50,139 bases of DNA from Burkholderiales bacterium (GCA_003963005.1 RXJW01000145.1:1-50139); one strand, 5' to 3'; positions 1-8,035 are shown, numbered from the stretch's first letter. Translations and numbers: made by a program. The notes: a model not told the origin generated them from the letters alone.

Positions 1-97
1 GGCCGAGTTCGAGGCCAACTACCATCGACAACGCGCTGGTCAGGCCGCGACCGTCTGACTTAAACCAACGGGCCTCCGCGATACCCGGGGCGATTCA
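1..97 (+). mobile_element. Right end of an IS3-family insertion sequence
   Basis: The first 97 bases are the terminal part of an insertion sequence: the end of a transposase reading frame, then a short non-coding tail finishing in CCCGGGGCGATTCA, which read inward is TGAATCGCCCCGGG, the type of terminal inverted repeat common in IS3-family elements. The sequence immediately beyond position 97 returns to the reading frame of the flanking NTPase gene on the other strand, which fixes the junction at 97/98. The left end and the target duplication lie outside the window. The family call rests on the terminus and the transposase tail, not on a database match. Confidence 0.75.
2..58 (+). CDS. IS3-family transposase OrfB, C-terminal 18 residues (partial)
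   Basis: Only the last 18 codons are present, ending in the residues YHRQRAGQAATV and a TGA stop at 56-58. Tails of this type (AEFEANY-HRQRAGQAA) occur at the end of the rve-type integrase subunit of many IS3-group elements. The gene enters from the left edge of the window, so no catalytic DDE residues can be seen. The stop lies 39 bp before the IS terminus, a normal spacing for IS3 elements. The product would be the DNA strand-transfer enzyme of the element. Confidence 0.6.
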   Translation, partial: AEFEANYHRQRAGQAATV

Positions 98-930
98 ACG
101 TCGCTGCGCATCGTCAGCAGCAGGCGGTGCGGCGAGTCCGGGTCGTCGAGCAGGGACAGCAGTGCCGCGACGAACGCGCCGAACTCGGGCGCGTTGTCGT
201 CGGTCCGCAGGGTCATGACTTCTTCGAACTGGTCGATGACGAGCAGGGTCGGCGTGTCGCCCAGCAGGCCGGCCAGGCTGGCAGGCTCGGCCAGCAAGGC
301 CTTGGCCGGCGCGTCGCCCTGCCCGGGCGCGATCGCGGCGGCCAGGTTGTCGAGCGGTGTGGACCCCGGCACCAGCGCAGGCGGGTAGCGCCAATCGGCG
401 CTCCCGGGCAGCCCACCTTCCATCAGTGCAGGTTGCACACCGGCCAGCACCAGCGAGCTCTTGCCGCTGCCGGAGCTGCCGGTGACCACGACGAGGCGTC
501 TCTGTTCAAGGCACTGCAGCACGGCCTGGACCCGCTCGGTCCGGCCGAAGAAGTTGATCGCGTTGGACTTGCCGAAGGCTTCCAGCCCGACGTAGGGGCA
601 ATCGTCGTCGTTCAGCTGCGGCAGCTTGTCGGGGTCGTGCGGCGCGAGCACGGCACGCTCGATGTCGAGCTGCGTGCCGTAGCAGAGGCTGGCCCAGTAG
701 TCGAGCATGCCTTGCGCCGAGCGCCGCTCGCGGCTCTCGAAGAGGTAAGCGCCGCCGGCCGCGCCCCGGCGCAGGAAGGCCCGCACCTCGGCAATGATCG
801 GCACCAGCCGTGCCTGCTCCGAGGCCTGGGCGTCGCCCTGGTCGTAGTGATCGAGCAGGGTCTCGTGGGCCTGCTGGAACTCGGCCAGCGTCTGCAGGGG
901 CAGCTCGTCCTGAGGATGTTCAGCAGTCAT
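40..930 (-). pseudogene. nSTAND-type P-loop NTPase, truncated by an IS3 insertion
   Basis: The native part (930 down to 98) encodes about 278 residues. An N-terminal helical region (about 1-110) is followed by the nSTAND1-type entry motif YVGLEAFG (about 113-120), a Walker A GSSGSGKSS (151-159) and a Walker B region LLVIDQFEEV. STAND NTPases normally continue with the rest of the ATPase module and repeats such as WD40. Here the frame runs into the IS terminus just after LLLTMRSDV, and the last ~20 residues (ESPRVSRR onward) are encoded by IS sequence, with the stop at 40-42. The gene begins 15 bp after the CHAT gene and is surely in its operon. Such CHAT plus STAND pairs are thought to sense a signal and switch on proteolysis, so this copy is probably non-functional unless the product is completed on the far side of the IS. 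Confidence 0.8.
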
Positions 931-945
931 GGGCGAAGGGCTCCG

Positions 946-2961
946 TCAGCTCGCCACCGGGGCGCCCTGATGCGGTTGCAGTCGGTGGCATGCCTTGTCG
1001 ATCAACTCGGCACAGAAGGCCTTGAAGTCCTTGTCCACCGTGTAGAAACCGAAGTCGAAGTCGTTGTAGAGGTCGTCGAAGGCCTGCAGGGCGGCGGCCT
1101 CGTCACGCTGCTCGATCGCAGCACCCAGCCGCTCACCCGCCTCGCGCAGCTTGTCTACGTCCTGCCGCGTCCACTGCGGCAGCAACTGGGCCAGCAGCGC
1201 CGCCATCGGCGCGTACTGCCGCCGGATCTCGCGAAAGCGCTGCTCCTCGGGTGACTTGTTGATCAACGCGAACTTGGAGTCCAGCGTCTGGCAATGCGCG
1301 TGCAAGACGGCCTGCTGCCGCAGTTTCTCGCCCAGGATGCGCAGCTCGGTGATGGCCGTCTCGGTGGCTGCGCTGCTCAGCTGCAGGGATTGCAGGAATT
1401 GCACGGTCCGCTCCAGTTCCAGGCGCTGGGCCAGCGAACTCATGCAGGCGTCGAAGCGGACGGGATAGGTGGCCAGCAGGGATTCCAGGCCGGCCACGGC
1501 ATCGTCGAGCGTGTCGGCGTCGCTCTGGGCCACGGCATCTTCCAGCAGGCCGATCGCCGAGCGCAGTTCGAGCTGCAGCGCATCCATCAACGCGGCATCG
1601 CAGCGCTGGTCTTCGGCGATGCGTTGGATCTCGTCCAGACCCTTGCGCAAGTTCCGGGCAACCGTGCCGAACTCGCGCGGCGTGCGTTCGTTGGGGAACA
1701 CGTCCCGCCGACGCAGCAGGGTGGCGAACTCGCGCATGCAGGCGCCGTGCAGCGCGTCGTGCACGTCCTTGTAGTCGCGCAGTTCGCACAGCAGCGCGAA
1801 GACCGGTGAGATGTCCGGGACCGCCGACGGTGCCGGCGCGGCGACCTTCGCGTCGGTGCGGTTTTCACGGCGCAGGTAGAGCACCGGCGTGGCGAAATCC
1901 CGCCCCGTGGCCGCCGCCATGCCGCTGATGGCCAGGCGCGCTTCCACGACCGCCTCCTCGATCGAGCTGCCCGCAGCCCAGCGCTCGTAGAAGCGGCGCG
2001 AGAAGGTCAGCGCGCTCTCGTCGAACACCGTGTACTGCATGCCGATCACCGCGGGGACACCCGCCCGGGCCAGCGAGGGTGCGACACCGGCCCAGGGGTT
2101 GCGACCGTCACCCTGGGCCGACCGGCAGGCGCTCAGCACGGCAAGCTGGATGCCCTTGTCCGCGAGGTTGAGGGCCACGCTGTCGGTGGTCCATGGATGG
2201 CTCTGCCCGCCGTCCTGCAGCAGCATCAGGGCGCCGTGGCCGGTGCCGTCTGCGTTGCGCAGGAATTCGCCGTGCCCCGCGAAATGGAAGACATCCGCGC
2301 CGTCATCCAGCGCACGCTGCAACTGGTTCAGCGTCGCGTCCGCGCAGTGGCTCAGCTCCACGCCGGGCGAGCGCTCGACGGCGGCACGAATCTCGGCGAG
2401 CTCGGCGTCCACCTGCAGCGGCTGGCCGGGGGTCTTGAGGTTGTCGGGTTCACACAGCACCGCGACGATGCGCCGCGGGCCGCCGCTGCGTTGCGGGCGG
2501 GCCATCAGCTGGCTGCCGAGCTCGTAGCGGACGAGCGACAGCCGCCGGTTGAGGGTCACGAAGCCCCGCAGGTCGGCCGGGGCGCCTTGCAGGCCGAGGT
2601 CCAGGTGCGCCAGCTCCCACGGCAGGGCGTCGAGCTCGGGGCCACTGCACTGCAGGGTGATGCGCAGGCCCTGCTCCGGCGTGAGCCGCGCCTGGGACAG
2701 CATGAACTGCGTCAGCGCCTGCTGGGGCAGCAGGGCGGCCCCGAGCGCGCGGCCGAGGGCCACCATGTCGGCACCGTTGAGCTGGCGCTTCTCCAGCAGG
2801 GCCAGCCGGGGGCGCAGGTCCGCGGGCAGTTCGGCCCGCTCCTCGTTCAGCGCTTCCCCCGTGGGCGACCGCAGCACGAGTACGCGCAAGGCCTCCCGGC
2901 CATCCGGCAGGCATTCGTGGCCGTACAGGCGCAGGTCGAAGTCGAGGTAGTGCTGGGGCAT
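946..2961 (-). CDS. CHAT-domain (caspase-like) protease
   Basis: A 671-residue protein with a CHAT (caspase HetF-associated with TPR) domain at about 110-365. The His motif FHFAGHGEF lies near 225-233 (catalytic His about 230) and the Cys motif LSACRSAQ near 276-283 (catalytic Cys about 279), so the dyad is intact. The remaining ~300 residues are alpha-helical and alanine/leucine-rich with no recognised domain. The start at MPQHYLDFDL was chosen because this N-terminus is typical of the family; in-frame ATG (3018) and GTG (3042) codons upstream are alternatives. It is followed after 15 bp by the broken nSTAND NTPase gene. In the family, CHAT proteases are effectors activated by an associated sensor and often act in phage defence or programmed cell death. 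The function here is inferred. Confidence 0.85.
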   Translation of the reverse strand: MPQHYLDFDLRLYGHECLPDGREALRVLVLRSPTGEALNEERAELPADLRPRLALLEKRQLNGADMVALGRALGAALLPQQALTQFMLSQARLTPEQGLRITLQCSGPELDALPWELAHLDLGLQGAPADLRGFVTLNRRLSLVRYELGSQLMARPQRSGGPRRIVAVLCEPDNLKTPGQPLQVDAELAEIRAAVERSPGVELSHCADATLNQLQRALDDGADVFHFAGHGEFLRNADGTGHGALMLLQDGGQSHPWTTDSVALNLADKGIQLAVLSACRSAQGDGRNPWAGVAPSLARAGVPAVIGMQYTVFDESALTFSRRFYERWAAGSSIEEAVVEARLAISGMAAATGRDFATPVLYLRRENRTDAKVAAPAPSAVPDISPVFALLCELRDYKDVHDALHGACMREFATLLRRRDVFPNERTPREFGTVARNLRKGLDEIQRIAEDQRCDAALMDALQLELRSAIGLLEDAVAQSDADTLDDAVAGLESLLATYPVRFDACMSSLAQRLELERTVQFLQSLQLSSAATETAITELRILGEKLRQQAVLHAHCQTLDSKFALINKSPEEQRFREIRRQYAPMAALLAQLLPQWTRQDVDKLREAGERLGAAIEQRDEAAALQAFDDLYNDFDFGFYTVDKDFKAFCAELIDKACHRLQPHQGAPVAS

Positions 2962-3094
2962 GCCGGCCACGGGGTGGGACGTCAGCCGCAGTGGACGCGA
3001 GGCGATGCGCCGGGTCATCCTCAGTTTCGAGGATGGCTGCACGCCCCATCAGGCGGTGGATCCGGCGCTGACGGCAGGTGCCGGTCCGGGCGGG

Positions 3095-3487
3095 TCAGGC
3101 CTCGCGCGCCACCGTGGCCAGCAGCCGCTTGATGTCGTCGCGGCAGGCGGCCTCGGCCTGGGCCTCGATGCCGCGGTAGAGCGCCAGCACGCGCTGCCCC
3201 ATCGGCGTGAGCGCGGTGCCGCCTCCGCCACTGCCGCCCGCGGCAGTCTCGACGGCGGGTTCCTTCAGCGACCGGTTCAGCTCGTCGACCAGCAGCCAGG
3301 CGCGCCGGTAGGACATGCCCAGCGCCTTGGCGGCCGCGGTGATCGAGTGGTGGGCCTGGATGGCTTCCAGCAGCTCGATCTTGCCCGGCCCGATGGCGTT
3401 GAGCTCCCCGCACATCACGCGCAGGCGCCAGCGCAACTGCGGGCGGACGGGGGCGGCGTTCTTGCGGATGGGCGGGTCGGCTGGCAT
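3095..3487 (-). CDS. ModE-like molybdate-responsive regulator, DNA-binding domain only
   Basis: A 130-residue winged-helix protein of the LysR-like ModE N-terminal family. The helix-turn-helix region reads IELLEAIQAHHSITAAAKAL then GMSYRRAWLLVDELN (about 38-72), followed by a wing with a GGSGGGG-TALTPMGQRVL stretch. The C-terminal MOP/TOBE molybdate-binding domains of full ModE are absent, as in many single-domain ModE-like proteins, so how it senses metal is unclear. The start at MPADPPIRKN was preferred to farther upstream codons because the extra 48 residues are low-complexity and overlap the shared promoter region. It is divergent from modABC, so repression of modABC is the obvious role (inference). 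Confidence 0.8.
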   Translation of the reverse strand: MPADPPIRKNAAPVRPQLRWRLRVMCGELNAIGPGKIELLEAIQAHHSITAAAKALGMSYRRAWLLVDELNRSLKEPAVETAAGGSGGGGTALTPMGQRVLALYRGIEAQAEAACRDDIKRLLATVAREA

Positions 3488-3559
3488 CGGTCGATGCCCC
3501 AGGCGAGGGGCGCTGCAATTACACCATCGGCCGGGGCCAAGGCCGCGGAGCGCAGCGGG

Positions 3560-3587
3560 TGCGCTATGCACGGCGGTATATTTCGCA
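3560..3587. promoter_or_regulatory. Candidate ModE operator upstream of modA
   Basis: An imperfect dyad whose halves TGCGCTATGCACG and GGTATATTTCGCA match at 8 of 13 positions when folded. It resembles the ModE consensus of CGNTATATA half-sites separated by a short spacer. It lies 28 bp before the modA ATG at 3616 and 72 bp before the divergent modE-like start. Binding is inferred. Confidence 0.5.
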
Positions 3588-3615
3588 CCCTTGCTGCTGC
3601 CGACCGGGCCTGCCC

Positions 3616-4389
3616 ATGATGCCTCTGCCAACCGTCTGCCGACGCCTTGCTGCCCTTGGCCTGGGCCTGCTGCTCGCTGCCGGGCCGGCCCTCGTTCGCG
3701 CGGCTGACCTGACCGTCTCCGCGGCGGCCAGCCTGAGCCAGGCGTTCAAGGAGATGGCGCCGGCCTTCGAAGCCCAGCATCCCGGCACGCGCCTGCAGTT
3801 CAACTTCGCGGCCTCTGACGCGCTGCTCGCCCAGATCGCCCGTGGGGCGCCGGTGGACGTGTTCGCGTCGGCCGACACGGAGTCGATGGACAAGGCCGAG
3901 GCCCAGCAATTGCTCGTCGCCGGCACGCGGCGCCTCTTCGCCGGCAACACCCTGGTGCTGATCGAGCCGGCGGACAGCCCGCAGCCGCTGCATGCGCTGG
4001 CCGACCTCGGCCGGGCCGACGTGAAGCGCATCGCGCTGGGCCGCCCCGAGGGCGTGCCGGCGGGTCGCTACGCCAAGGGAGCGCTCGAAGCGGCACGGCT
4101 GTGGCCGCTGGTGCAGGCCAAGGCCGTCTACGCGATCAATGTGCGTCAGGCGCTGGACTACGTCGCGCGCGGCGAGGCGGAGGCAGGCTTCGTCTACGCC
4201 ACCGATGCCGCCGTGCAGAAGGACAAGGTGAGGGTGGCCCTGACGGTGCCCACCGCCACGCCCATCAGCTACCCGGTGGCCGTGGTGGCCGGCAGCGCCA
4301 ACGCCGACGCCGCGCGCCGCTTCATCGACTTCGTCGCCTCGCCCGCGGGCCAGGCCGTGCTGGCCCGTCACGGCTTCCAGAAGCCCTGA
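3616..4389 (+). CDS. modA: Molybdate ABC transporter, periplasmic binding protein
   Basis: A 257-residue protein with a cleavable signal peptide (hydrophobic LGLGLLLAAGPALV, cleavage near VRAAD) and the ModA signatures LTVSAAASLSQAFKE near the mature N-terminus, FNFAASDALLAQI and GAPVDVFASAD. The C-terminal half contains GEAEAGFVYATDA, also typical of the family. It captures molybdate (or tungstate) in the periplasm and delivers it to ModB. Two adjacent ATG codons (3616 and 3619) could start the protein; upstream codons would precede the signal peptide with an unlikely Cys-rich stretch. modB follows after 11 bp. Confidence 0.93.
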   Translation: MMPLPTVCRRLAALGLGLLLAAGPALVRAADLTVSAAASLSQAFKEMAPAFEAQHPGTRLQFNFAASDALLAQIARGAPVDVFASADTESMDKAEAQQLLVAGTRRLFAGNTLVLIEPADSPQPLHALADLGRADVKRIALGRPEGVPAGRYAKGALEAARLWPLVQAKAVYAINVRQALDYVARGEAEAGFVYATDAAVQKDKVRVALTVPTATPISYPVAVVAGSANADAARRFIDFVASPAGQAVLARHGFQKP

Positions 4390-4400
4390 CGCCACGCCGC

Positions 4401-5075
4401 ATGGATTCATCCGCCTGGATCGCGCTCGGCCTGTCGCTGAAGGTGGCGGGCTGGGCGACGGCGTTGAATCTGGTGCTGGGCGTGGCTGCCGGCTGCGCGC
4501 TGGCGCGCCTGCGCTTCCCCGGGCGCGACCTGCTCGATGCCCTGCTCACCCTGCCGATGGTGCTGCCGCCCACCGTGCTCGGCTACTACCTGCTCGTGGT
4601 GCTGGGCAAGCGCGGCGCGTTCGGCGGCTGGCTGCATGCGCAGTTCGGCATCCAGTTGATCTTCACGTGGCAGGGCGCCGTCATCGCGGCCACGCTGGTC
4701 GCCTTTCCGCTCGTCATGAAGGCGGCGCGCGCGGCCTTCGAGGGCGTGGACCCCCGCCTGGAACAGGCCGCCCGCGTGCTCGGGCTGGGGGAGGCCGCGG
4801 TGTTCTTCCGTGTGACGCTGCCGATGGCCTGGCACGGCATCCTCGCGGGCGTGCTGCTGGCCTTCTCGCGGGCGCTGGGCGAGTTCGGTGCCACGCTGAT
4901 GGTGGCCGGTAGCATCCCGGGCCAGACGCAGACCCTGTCCATCGCCGTCTATGAGGCGGTGCAGGCCGGGCAGGACGACCACGCCCACCTGCTGGTGCTG
5001 GTGACCTCGGTCACCTGCCTCGTCGTGCTGCTGCTGGCGGGGCGGCTGTCCAAGGTGCGGGGCGGCGTGGCATGA
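4401..5075 (+). CDS. modB: Molybdate ABC transporter permease
   Basis: A 224-residue inner-membrane permease with about five transmembrane helices. It opens with MDSSAWIALGLSLKVAGWA and carries LLTLPMVLPPTVLGYYLLV, typical of ModB. The cytoplasmic EAA-loop region, which contacts the ATPase, is seen in ALGLGEAAVFFRVTLPMAW. The ATG at 4401 gives the normal family length. The stop overlaps the modC start by 4 bp (ATGA), so translation is coupled. Confidence 0.93.
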   Translation: MDSSAWIALGLSLKVAGWATALNLVLGVAAGCALARLRFPGRDLLDALLTLPMVLPPTVLGYYLLVVLGKRGAFGGWLHAQFGIQLIFTWQGAVIAATLVAFPLVMKAARAAFEGVDPRLEQAARVLGLGEAAVFFRVTLPMAWHGILAGVLLAFSRALGEFGATLMVAGSIPGQTQTLSIAVYEAVQAGQDDHAHLLVLVTSVTCLVVLLLAGRLSKVRGGVA

Positions 5076-5764
5076 GCTTCGAGGTCGACATCCGCAAGCG
5101 GCTGCGCAGTGACGACCGCGAGTTCGTGCTGGACGTGCGCTGGCGCAGCGACGCCCGCCGGACCGTGCTGTACGGCCCGTCCGGCGCCGGCAAGACGCTC
5201 ACGCTGCAGGCCATCGCCGGGCTGCTGCGGCCCGACGACGGGCGTATCACGTTCGGTGGTGACGTGCTCTTCGACCGTGCGGCGGGCATCGATCAAGCGG
5301 CCCGCGCCCGGCGCTTCGGCTACCTGTTCCAGGACTACGCGTTGTTCCCGCGGCTGAACGTGCGCCAGAACATCGCGTTCGGCTTGCAGCACGGCTGGCT
5401 GAATCCCTCGCGCCGGGTGGCCGACCGCCGGGTGGACCACTGGCTGCAGGTGTTCGAACTGACCGAAGTCGCCGGGCAACGCCCCCACGAACTGTCCGGC
5501 GGCCAGCGGCAGCGCACGGCGCTGGCGCGCGCCCTGATCCATGAGCCGCGCGCGCTGCTGCTGGACGAGCCGTTCTCGGCGCTCGACCCGGCACTGCGCG
5601 AGCGCATGCGCGACGAGCTCGACCGCCTGTTGCACCGCCTCGACCTGCCGCTCCTGATGATCACCCACGACCCGGCGGACCTCGCACGCTTCGGCCCCAG
5701 CAGCGTGTCGCTCGACGCGGGGCGGGTGATCCCGGGAGAGGGCCTGGTTCTTGGGGTGGGTTGA
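5072..5764 (+). CDS. modC: Molybdate ABC transporter ATP-binding protein, short form
   Basis: A 230-residue ATPase. Walker A is GPSGAGKT (about 35-42), the Q-loop is in FQDYALFPRLNVRQNIAFG, the ABC signature is LSGGQRQRTALARAL, Walker B is ALLLDEPFSALDP, and the switch His is in MITHDPADLARFG. Full-length ModC is about 350 residues and ends in a molybdate-binding MOP/TOBE domain; this protein stops shortly after the ATPase core, so it lacks that domain. Single-domain ModC proteins are known. A small 5-bp hairpin with a TTTT run follows the stop. Confidence 0.9.
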   Translation: MSFEVDIRKRLRSDDREFVLDVRWRSDARRTVLYGPSGAGKTLTLQAIAGLLRPDDGRITFGGDVLFDRAAGIDQAARARRFGYLFQDYALFPRLNVRQNIAFGLQHGWLNPSRRVADRRVDHWLQVFELTEVAGQRPHELSGGQRQRTALARALIHEPRALLLDEPFSALDPALRERMRDELDRLLHRLDLPLLMITHDPADLARFGPSSVSLDAGRVIPGEGLVLGVG

Positions 5765-5786
5765 CCTCGGCGAGGTTTTCGTAGAG

Positions 5787-5802
5787 CTGTATAAAAATAC
5801 AG
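5787..5802. promoter_or_regulatory. LexA (SOS) box
   Basis: The sequence CTGTATAAAAATACAG is a perfect CTGT-N8-ACAG match to the gamma/betaproteobacterial LexA operator. It lies 38 bp before the start codon of the 90-residue gene at 5841. Its A+T-rich core could also serve as a -10 region. It implies damage-inducible expression of that gene; this is seen in sequence only. Confidence 0.8.
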
Positions 5803-5840
5803 TACCATGGCGTCTCCGATGACCTCACCGCGGGCGAGCC

Positions 5841-6113
5841 ATGCATCTCAACCTCACCGATCCCGACAGCATCGTCTCTTGGTGGCGCACCTTTCCTGAG
5901 CGGCACTGGGCCTACCTCGCCGTGTTCGAGTCGCGCTCGCCGCAGTTCCGGCTGGCCATCCGTGCGGCCCGGGCCCGCATCCAGGCCGACCCGCTGTTCA
6001 GCCTCGACCGTGTGCGCGCCTTCGACGACGCGATGAAGCAGGCCTGGGACGAAGCCGAACGCCTGGCGCACCACGCCGAACCGGCCGACGACCCGGCCGC
6101 CGTGCTGCACTGA
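5841..6113 (+). CDS. Small protein of unknown function under a LexA box
   Basis: A 90-residue, soluble, mostly helical protein starting MHLNLTDPDSIVSWWRTFPE. It has several aromatic residues near the N-terminus (WW, HWAYLAVFE) and a charged middle (AIRAARARIQADPLFSLDR). A GGGCGAG stretch just upstream of the ATG may act as a weak ribosome site. I do not recognise a family. The LexA box upstream suggests induction by DNA damage. A Rho-independent terminator about 90 bp after its stop makes it a self-contained transcription unit. It does not resemble SulA, UmuD or ImuA. Confidence 0.7.
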   Translation: MHLNLTDPDSIVSWWRTFPERHWAYLAVFESRSPQFRLAIRAARARIQADPLFSLDRVRAFDDAMKQAWDEAERLAHHAEPADDPAAVLH

Positions 6114-6203
6114 GCCCGCGGGGCGAGGTGGTGCCGTGCCGGCGCTGCGTGGGGCGCCCGTCTTGCAGTTGCCAGCGTGCGTGAAGCACGCCCTGGCTTG
6201 GAT

Positions 6204-6232
6204 GCCCGGTGGCCTGGCCATCGGGCTTTTTT
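6204..6232 (+). terminator. Rho-independent terminator
   Basis: The stem GCCCGGTGGC pairs with GCCATCGGGC (one G-T pair) around a 3-base loop, followed by six T residues. It ends the 90-residue gene's transcript. The rest of 6114-6345 shows no gene or other signal. Confidence 0.85.
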
Positions 6233-6345
6233 GCGTGCTGCGGCGCGGGTGTCCATCGGCCCAGGCCCTGCGCTTGACGGCGGCTGGCGCGGTCCTGGCC
6301 TGGGGCGCCGCCTGCGCGGCTCGGCCAGGAGCCGCGCGCGCCGAG

Positions 6346-6948
6346 TCAGCCTCCCGCGCGGCGCAGGCGGGCCACGAATTCGGCACAGGCCAGGCTCGCA
6401 TCCGCCTGCCGGCGCCAGGCCTGGGCAAGGTCACGCAGCGCGGCGCGCACTTCGCGGGGCAGCGTGCCGTCGAGGGGGTCGTCCGCCACGGCGGCGAGGT
6501 GGTCGGCGTAAAGGCCGCGCGCGTCCGGGGCGCAGTCCATCAGCTCCATCAGCGCGCTGGCCAGGGTCTGGAAGTGTTCGGGCGACAGATCCGCCGCCCC
6601 GTGGCGCGGCCAGGCGGCCAGGCACAGGTATTCGATCGGCCCGAGGCTGCGCCGCCGCGCACCAGCCGGGTGGGCACCCCAGGCAGCGCGCGATCCGCTG
6701 GGCAGCCGCCCCTGGCTGAGGGCCTGCACCAGCGTCTGCGCCACGGCAGACCGGGCGGCGAATTCACCCCGCCCGTTGACCTCGGCGAGCACGCGCAGGA
6801 AGGCCGGGTAGAGCTGGTCGCCCAGGCCCGTGCAGACGGCTTCCATCAGGGCGACGGCAGCTTCCTGCCGCGGGCCGAGGTCCACACAGCCGCTGATGAG
6901 CGCCTGGGCGGCTTCCGCCCAGCGCGGCTGTGCCAGCAGCTCAGCCAA
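6346..6948 (-). CDS. Unknown protein at the 3' end of the T3SS operon
   Basis: About 200 residues from a TTG start overlapping the end of the preceding gene by 8 bp; an ATG 34 codons downstream (6846) is an alternative. The protein is helical, soluble and Ala/Leu-rich, with recognisable stretches PAFLRVLAEVNGRGEFAAR and LGPIEYLCLAAWPRHG. No signal peptide, membrane segment or familiar motif is visible. It is the last gene of the minus-strand sct operon, downstream of sctT, where export chaperones or regulators often sit. A helical, soluble, acidic protein of this size would fit either, but neither is shown. I do not recognise the family. Confidence 0.6.
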   Translation of the reverse strand: MAELLAQPRWAEAAQALISGCVDLGPRQEAAVALMEAVCTGLGDQLYPAFLRVLAEVNGRGEFAARSAVAQTLVQALSQGRLPSGSRAAWGAHPAGARRRSLGPIEYLCLAAWPRHGAADLSPEHFQTLASALMELMDCAPDARGLYADHLAAVADDPLDGTLPREVRAALRDLAQAWRRQADASLACAEFVARLRRAGG

Positions 6949-7162
6949 GCAGGGCCGACAGCACGCGCTCGGCGTGCTGCTGCGCCGACAGGCCGCGCTG
7001 CTCGGCCGCCACGTCGGCCCTCAGTGCCGGGCCGCCCGGCAGCGCCAGGCCGTCCAGCCAGGTGCGGGCATCGGCAGGCTGGCCGGGCGCCGCAGCCCCC
7101 AGCGGCCGCACGCCGGGTGCGGTGAAGCTTGAGAACGACGGTGATAGCGGCGCGCCGAGCAT
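6941..7162 (-). CDS. Small unknown protein after sctT
   Basis: A 73-residue protein, Pro/Ala/Leu-rich, ending QQHAERVLSALLG. It begins 72 bp after the sctT stop, and its end overlaps the next gene by 8 bp, so the two downstream genes are probably coupled. There is no clear ribosome site before the ATG. No family is recognised. The codon use matches the T3SS genes, which supports coding, but at this length the call is modest. Confidence 0.5.
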   Translation of the reverse strand: MLGAPLSPSFSSFTAPGVRPLGAAAPGQPADARTWLDGLALPGGPALRADVAAEQRGLSAQQHAERVLSALLG

Positions 7163-7234
7163 GAGTTGGCGGGGGTGGGTGGCAACTGGCTTCAGCTTAA
7201 CCAGACCGTCCCGGCGGGGCGACTGCGGCTGCCC

Positions 7235-8035
7235 CTAATTCGAAGTCCCCGGCCCGAACAGCGTGGCCAGCAGCGTCCTGACGAGGGGGCCGCGCGCCAG
7301 CAGCTCCTCGTTCATGAGGGCCACCAGGCTGCCCAGTTGCAGCAGCAGCACGAGATGGCCCACGACGGCCTTGATCGACATCGACAGGCTGAACACGTTG
7401 AGCTGCTGTGCGTAGCGGTTGATGAGGCCGAGCACGCCGTCCACGAGGTAGAGCATCACCAGCGACGGCGCGGCCACCAGCAGGGCCAGGCGCAGCATGC
7501 GGCCGAACTCGGCCTCGAACACGACCGCGGCGGCCGGCCGCAGCGACCACTCGCCCTGCAGCGGCCACAGCGCGAAGCTGTCCAGCAGCAGCGCCGCGAA
7601 CAGCATGAAGCCGCCCGACGCCATGAACACCCAGCTCGCCAGCCGCGCCAGGAACGCGCCGGTGAGCGAGGTCTGGTGGCCCGACAGCGGGTCCTGCACC
7701 TGGGCCTGGGTGGCGCCCACCTTGGTGTCGATCAACTGGCCGGCCATCTCGAACGACCACATCAGGCCGGCGAACAGGAAGCCCATCGCCGCGCCGAGCA
7801 GCGCCTCGCGGCCGTACAGCACCGCCCACTGCCAGCCGCTCAAGGCCAGCGGCTGCACGTCCTGCACGAGCAGGCCCAGCAGCGCCAGCGCGATGAAGAG
7901 GGCATTGCGGATCAGCGCCGGGATCAGGTCCTGCGTGAACAGCGGCACGAGCAGGAAGGCGGCCGCCACCCGCATCGTCGACAGGCCCAGCAGCAGCGCC
8001 GCATCCGTGGGATGGCCGACCCAGAACGCCAGCAT
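7235..8035 (-). CDS. sctT: Type III export apparatus protein SctT
   Basis: A 266-residue FliR/YscT/HrcT-family inner-membrane protein with about six hydrophobic segments. Family features include MRVAAAFLLVPLFTQDLIP near the N-terminus and FEMAGQLIDTKVGATQAQ in the middle. It forms the export gate with SctR and SctS. Its ATG shares one base with the sctS stop. A 72-bp gap without a clear terminator separates it from the small gene downstream. Confidence 0.93.
   Translation of the reverse strand: MLAFWVGHPTDAALLLGLSTMRVAAAFLLVPLFTQDLIPALIRNALFIALALLGLLVQDVQPLALSGWQWAVLYGREALLGAAMGFLFAGLMWSFEMAGQLIDTKVGATQAQVQDPLSGHQTSLTGAFLARLASWVFMASGGFMLFAALLLDSFALWPLQGEWSLRPAAAVVFEAEFGRMLRLALLVAAPSLVMLYLVDGVLGLINRYAQQLNVFSLSMSIKAVVGHLVLLLQLGSLVALMNEELLARGPLVRTLLATLFGPGTSN

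Noticed and set aside
127..1254. Long open frames opposite the CHAT/STAND, sct and sugar genes (many exceed 150 codons)
   Set aside because: They are the expected by-product of high G+C content; their composition (Arg/Ala/Gly/Gln-rich, no domains) and the lack of ribosome sites mark them as shadows of the genes named here.
5764..5780. Hairpin ACCTC-GGC-GAGGT with TTTT after modC as a terminator
   Set aside because: The stem has only 5 bp; it could act weakly, but I would not call it.
7163..7245. A possible fourth copy of the composite promoter before the 73-residue gene (minus-strand GGGGCAGCCGCAGTCGCCCC)
   Set aside because: It resembles the last unit of copy C, but the 16-bp period is lost and no TGYAAT hexamer stands 23 bp downstream. 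Most of it is the end of sctT.
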